Assembly: GCA_900557555.1 (NCBI GenBank)
Contig: USTH01000003.1
Location: 1-55,038 of the forward strand
Length of the DNA stretch: 55,038 nt
Direction of reading: 5' to 3'
Source: an uncultured Prevotellaceae bacterium
GTDB taxonomy: Bacteria > Bacteroidota > Bacteroidia > Bacteroidales > Bacteroidaceae
Shown here: positions 54,214-55,038 of the stretch, piece by piece
How positions within the stretch are numbered: position 1 is the stretch's first letter
Layout: each line of letters begins with the position of its first letter
Notes under the pieces: generated by a model
What the model saw: only the letters and a program-made list of their open reading frames with translations
What the model was told of the DNA's origin: nothing
Database searches by the model: none
Position numbers and translations under genes: made by a program

Positions 54214-54936
54214 ATGATAGTAATGAACCAGACTCTTTCCATCATTATTCCGTCTTACAATGAGGGGGCAAACCTTGGTGCAGTCCTCAGAAAGGTGCAT
54301 AAGGTAGCGCTTCCTTATAACTTTGGGAAGGAGATAATTGTTGTTGATGACGGATCGACTGACAATACGGCAGAATATGCCCGGAAATACATAGAGCAAA
54401 ACCCCTCACATAACGTGAGGCTTCTTTGCCACCATGTCAACCAAGGAAAAGGCATGGCAATACGTACTGCCATAAAGGAACTGACAGGCGACATTGTTGT
54501 GATACAGGATAGCGACGAAGAGCTTGACCCTAACGACATTGCCCTAATGTTGAAAAAAATGGTGGGTGACAATCTGGAGGTGTTATATGGTTCAAGATTT
54601 CTGAACAAAAGCCACGTGCAGTCGCACTATCGTTCGTTTTATTACGGCACCAGGCTGCTTTCGTGGCTTACCAACGTGCTTTACGGGCAGCATATCACTG
54701 ACGAGCCGACATGCTACAAGATGTTTCGGACCCCATTGCTCAAATCTGTCACGTTACGCTGCAAAGGGTTTGAATTCTGCCCAGAGGTGACTGCCAAGGT
54801 CTGCCGACGTGGCATCAAAATACAGGAGATTCCCATCAGCTATTATCCCCGAACCATGACACAGGGCAAGAAGATACGTGCAAAGGACGGACTAAAGGCC
54901 ATCTGGTATCTTTTGAAATATCGCTTTGCTGACTAA
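54214..54936 (+). CDS. Family 2 glycosyltransferase, DPM1/DPG synthase-like
   Basis: The protein has about 240 residues from ATG 54214 (ATG 54223 is equally plausible). The GT-A fold starts LSIIIPSYNEGANLGAVLRK. The nucleotide-sugar site has IIVVDDGSTDNTAE and a DxD-type IQDSDEELDP. KGMAIRTAI is a further family block. These suggest a polyprenyl-phosphate sugar transferase (dolichol-phosphate mannose synthase-like), but there is no C-terminal membrane anchor. It ends just before the TIR/palindrome structures at the window edge. Confidence 0.87.
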   Translation: MIVMNQTLSIIIPSYNEGANLGAVLRKVHKVALPYNFGKEIIVVDDGSTDNTAEYARKYIEQNPSHNVRLLCHHVNQGKGMAIRTAIKELTGDIVVIQDSDEELDPNDIALMLKKMVGDNLEVLYGSRFLNKSHVQSHYRSFYYGTRLLSWLTNVLYGQHITDEPTCYKMFRTPLLKSVTLRCKGFEFCPEVTAKVCRRGIKIQEIPISYYPRTMTQGKKIRAKDGLKAIWYLLKYRFAD

Positions 54937-54941
54937 CTTTA

Positions 54942-54983
54942 AACCCAAATCGGTCATTTACGACCGAATGACCGATTTGGGTT
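54942..54983. repeat. TIR element copy H, end-to-end palindrome
   Basis: AACCCAAATCGGTCATT (54942-54958) and AATGACCGATTTGGGTT (54967-54983) are perfect complements around the 8-base loop TACGACCG. It is the two outer ends of the family with no interior, right after the glycosyltransferase stop. Confidence 0.85.
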
Positions 54984-55034
54984 AAACACGAACGCCCCCG
55001 GAAAGCATGCTTTCCGGGGGCGTTCGTGTTTAAC
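54981..55034. terminator. 54-bp perfect palindrome / strong terminator-like hairpin
   Basis: The sequence is an exact palindrome with 27-base arms and no spacer, centred at 55007/55008 (core GGAAAGCATGCTTTCC, with CCCCC/GGGGG beside it). Its first three bases are the last three of repeat copy H. It probably ends transcription of the RluA-glycosyltransferase pair, although only TTTAAC follows. Confidence 0.8.
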
Positions 55035-55038
55035 TACA

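Overview
The window reads as a chromosomal segment of a Bacteroidota bacterium, most likely order Bacteroidales and close to Prevotella. The evidence is a type IX secretion (T9SS) core operon in the order porP-gldK-gldL-gldM-gldN, a secreted protease with a C-terminal T9SS sorting signal, families largely restricted to this phylum (DUF2851, DUF4252), TAnnTTTG promoter elements, and few Shine-Dalgarno sequences. No phage, plasmid, integrase, transposase, CRISPR array, rRNA or tRNA gene was seen.

Layout. 0-4.1 kb: the C-terminal part of an outer-membrane barrel gene next to a repeat, then dprA, an acyl-CoA thioesterase and a DUF2851 gene on the minus strand. 4.3-8.5 kb (plus): a secreted ComEA-like helix-hairpin-helix/barrel protein, a radical SAM protein and nadA. 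8.7-14.7 kb (minus): dapB, lepB, an alpha/beta hydrolase, a nucleotidyltransferase-PLP enzyme fusion and an ornithine-cyclodeaminase-like protein, apparently one operon. 15.1-15.8 kb: an AT-rich zinc-ribbon membrane protein. 15.9-16.5 kb: a gene-free AT-rich stretch full of DnaA-box-like 9-mers, the best candidate for oriC. 16.6-18.2 kb: nadB (minus). 18.3-23.7 kb (plus): PBP4-type carboxypeptidase, MscS-like channel, cysS. 24.3-33.4 kb (minus): a seven-gene run joining a phosphoethanolamine transferase, an acyltransferase and the five T9SS genes. 33.8-44.8 kb (plus): nhaD, an ECF sigma factor cassette with a DUF4252 gene, topA, aroK, speA, argB and an alkaline phosphatase. 45-47.3 kb (minus): tyrS and a SprT-like protein. 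47.4-55 kb (plus): a large T9SS-exported papain-like protease, a TetR regulator, fabG, an RluA-type pseudouridine synthase and a family 2 glycosyltransferase.

Three signals go beyond ordinary genes. First, a family of short elements with terminal inverted repeats (AACCCAAATCGGTCATT and a variant) occurs at eight places, nearly all at 3' ends of genes, as full copies, single ends, and palindromes made only of two ends. Second, the DnaA-box cluster at 15.9-16.5 kb lies where the plus strand appears to change from C/A-rich to G/T-rich. Third, a 609-residue protein fuses a LicC-like cytidylyltransferase to a CobD-like PLP enzyme and overlaps an ornithine-cyclodeaminase-like gene. This could be a compact route to an activated amino-alcohol for surface decoration, which is inference only. 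Several long perfect palindromes (54 bp at the right edge, 38 bp at 23.9 kb) are also described.
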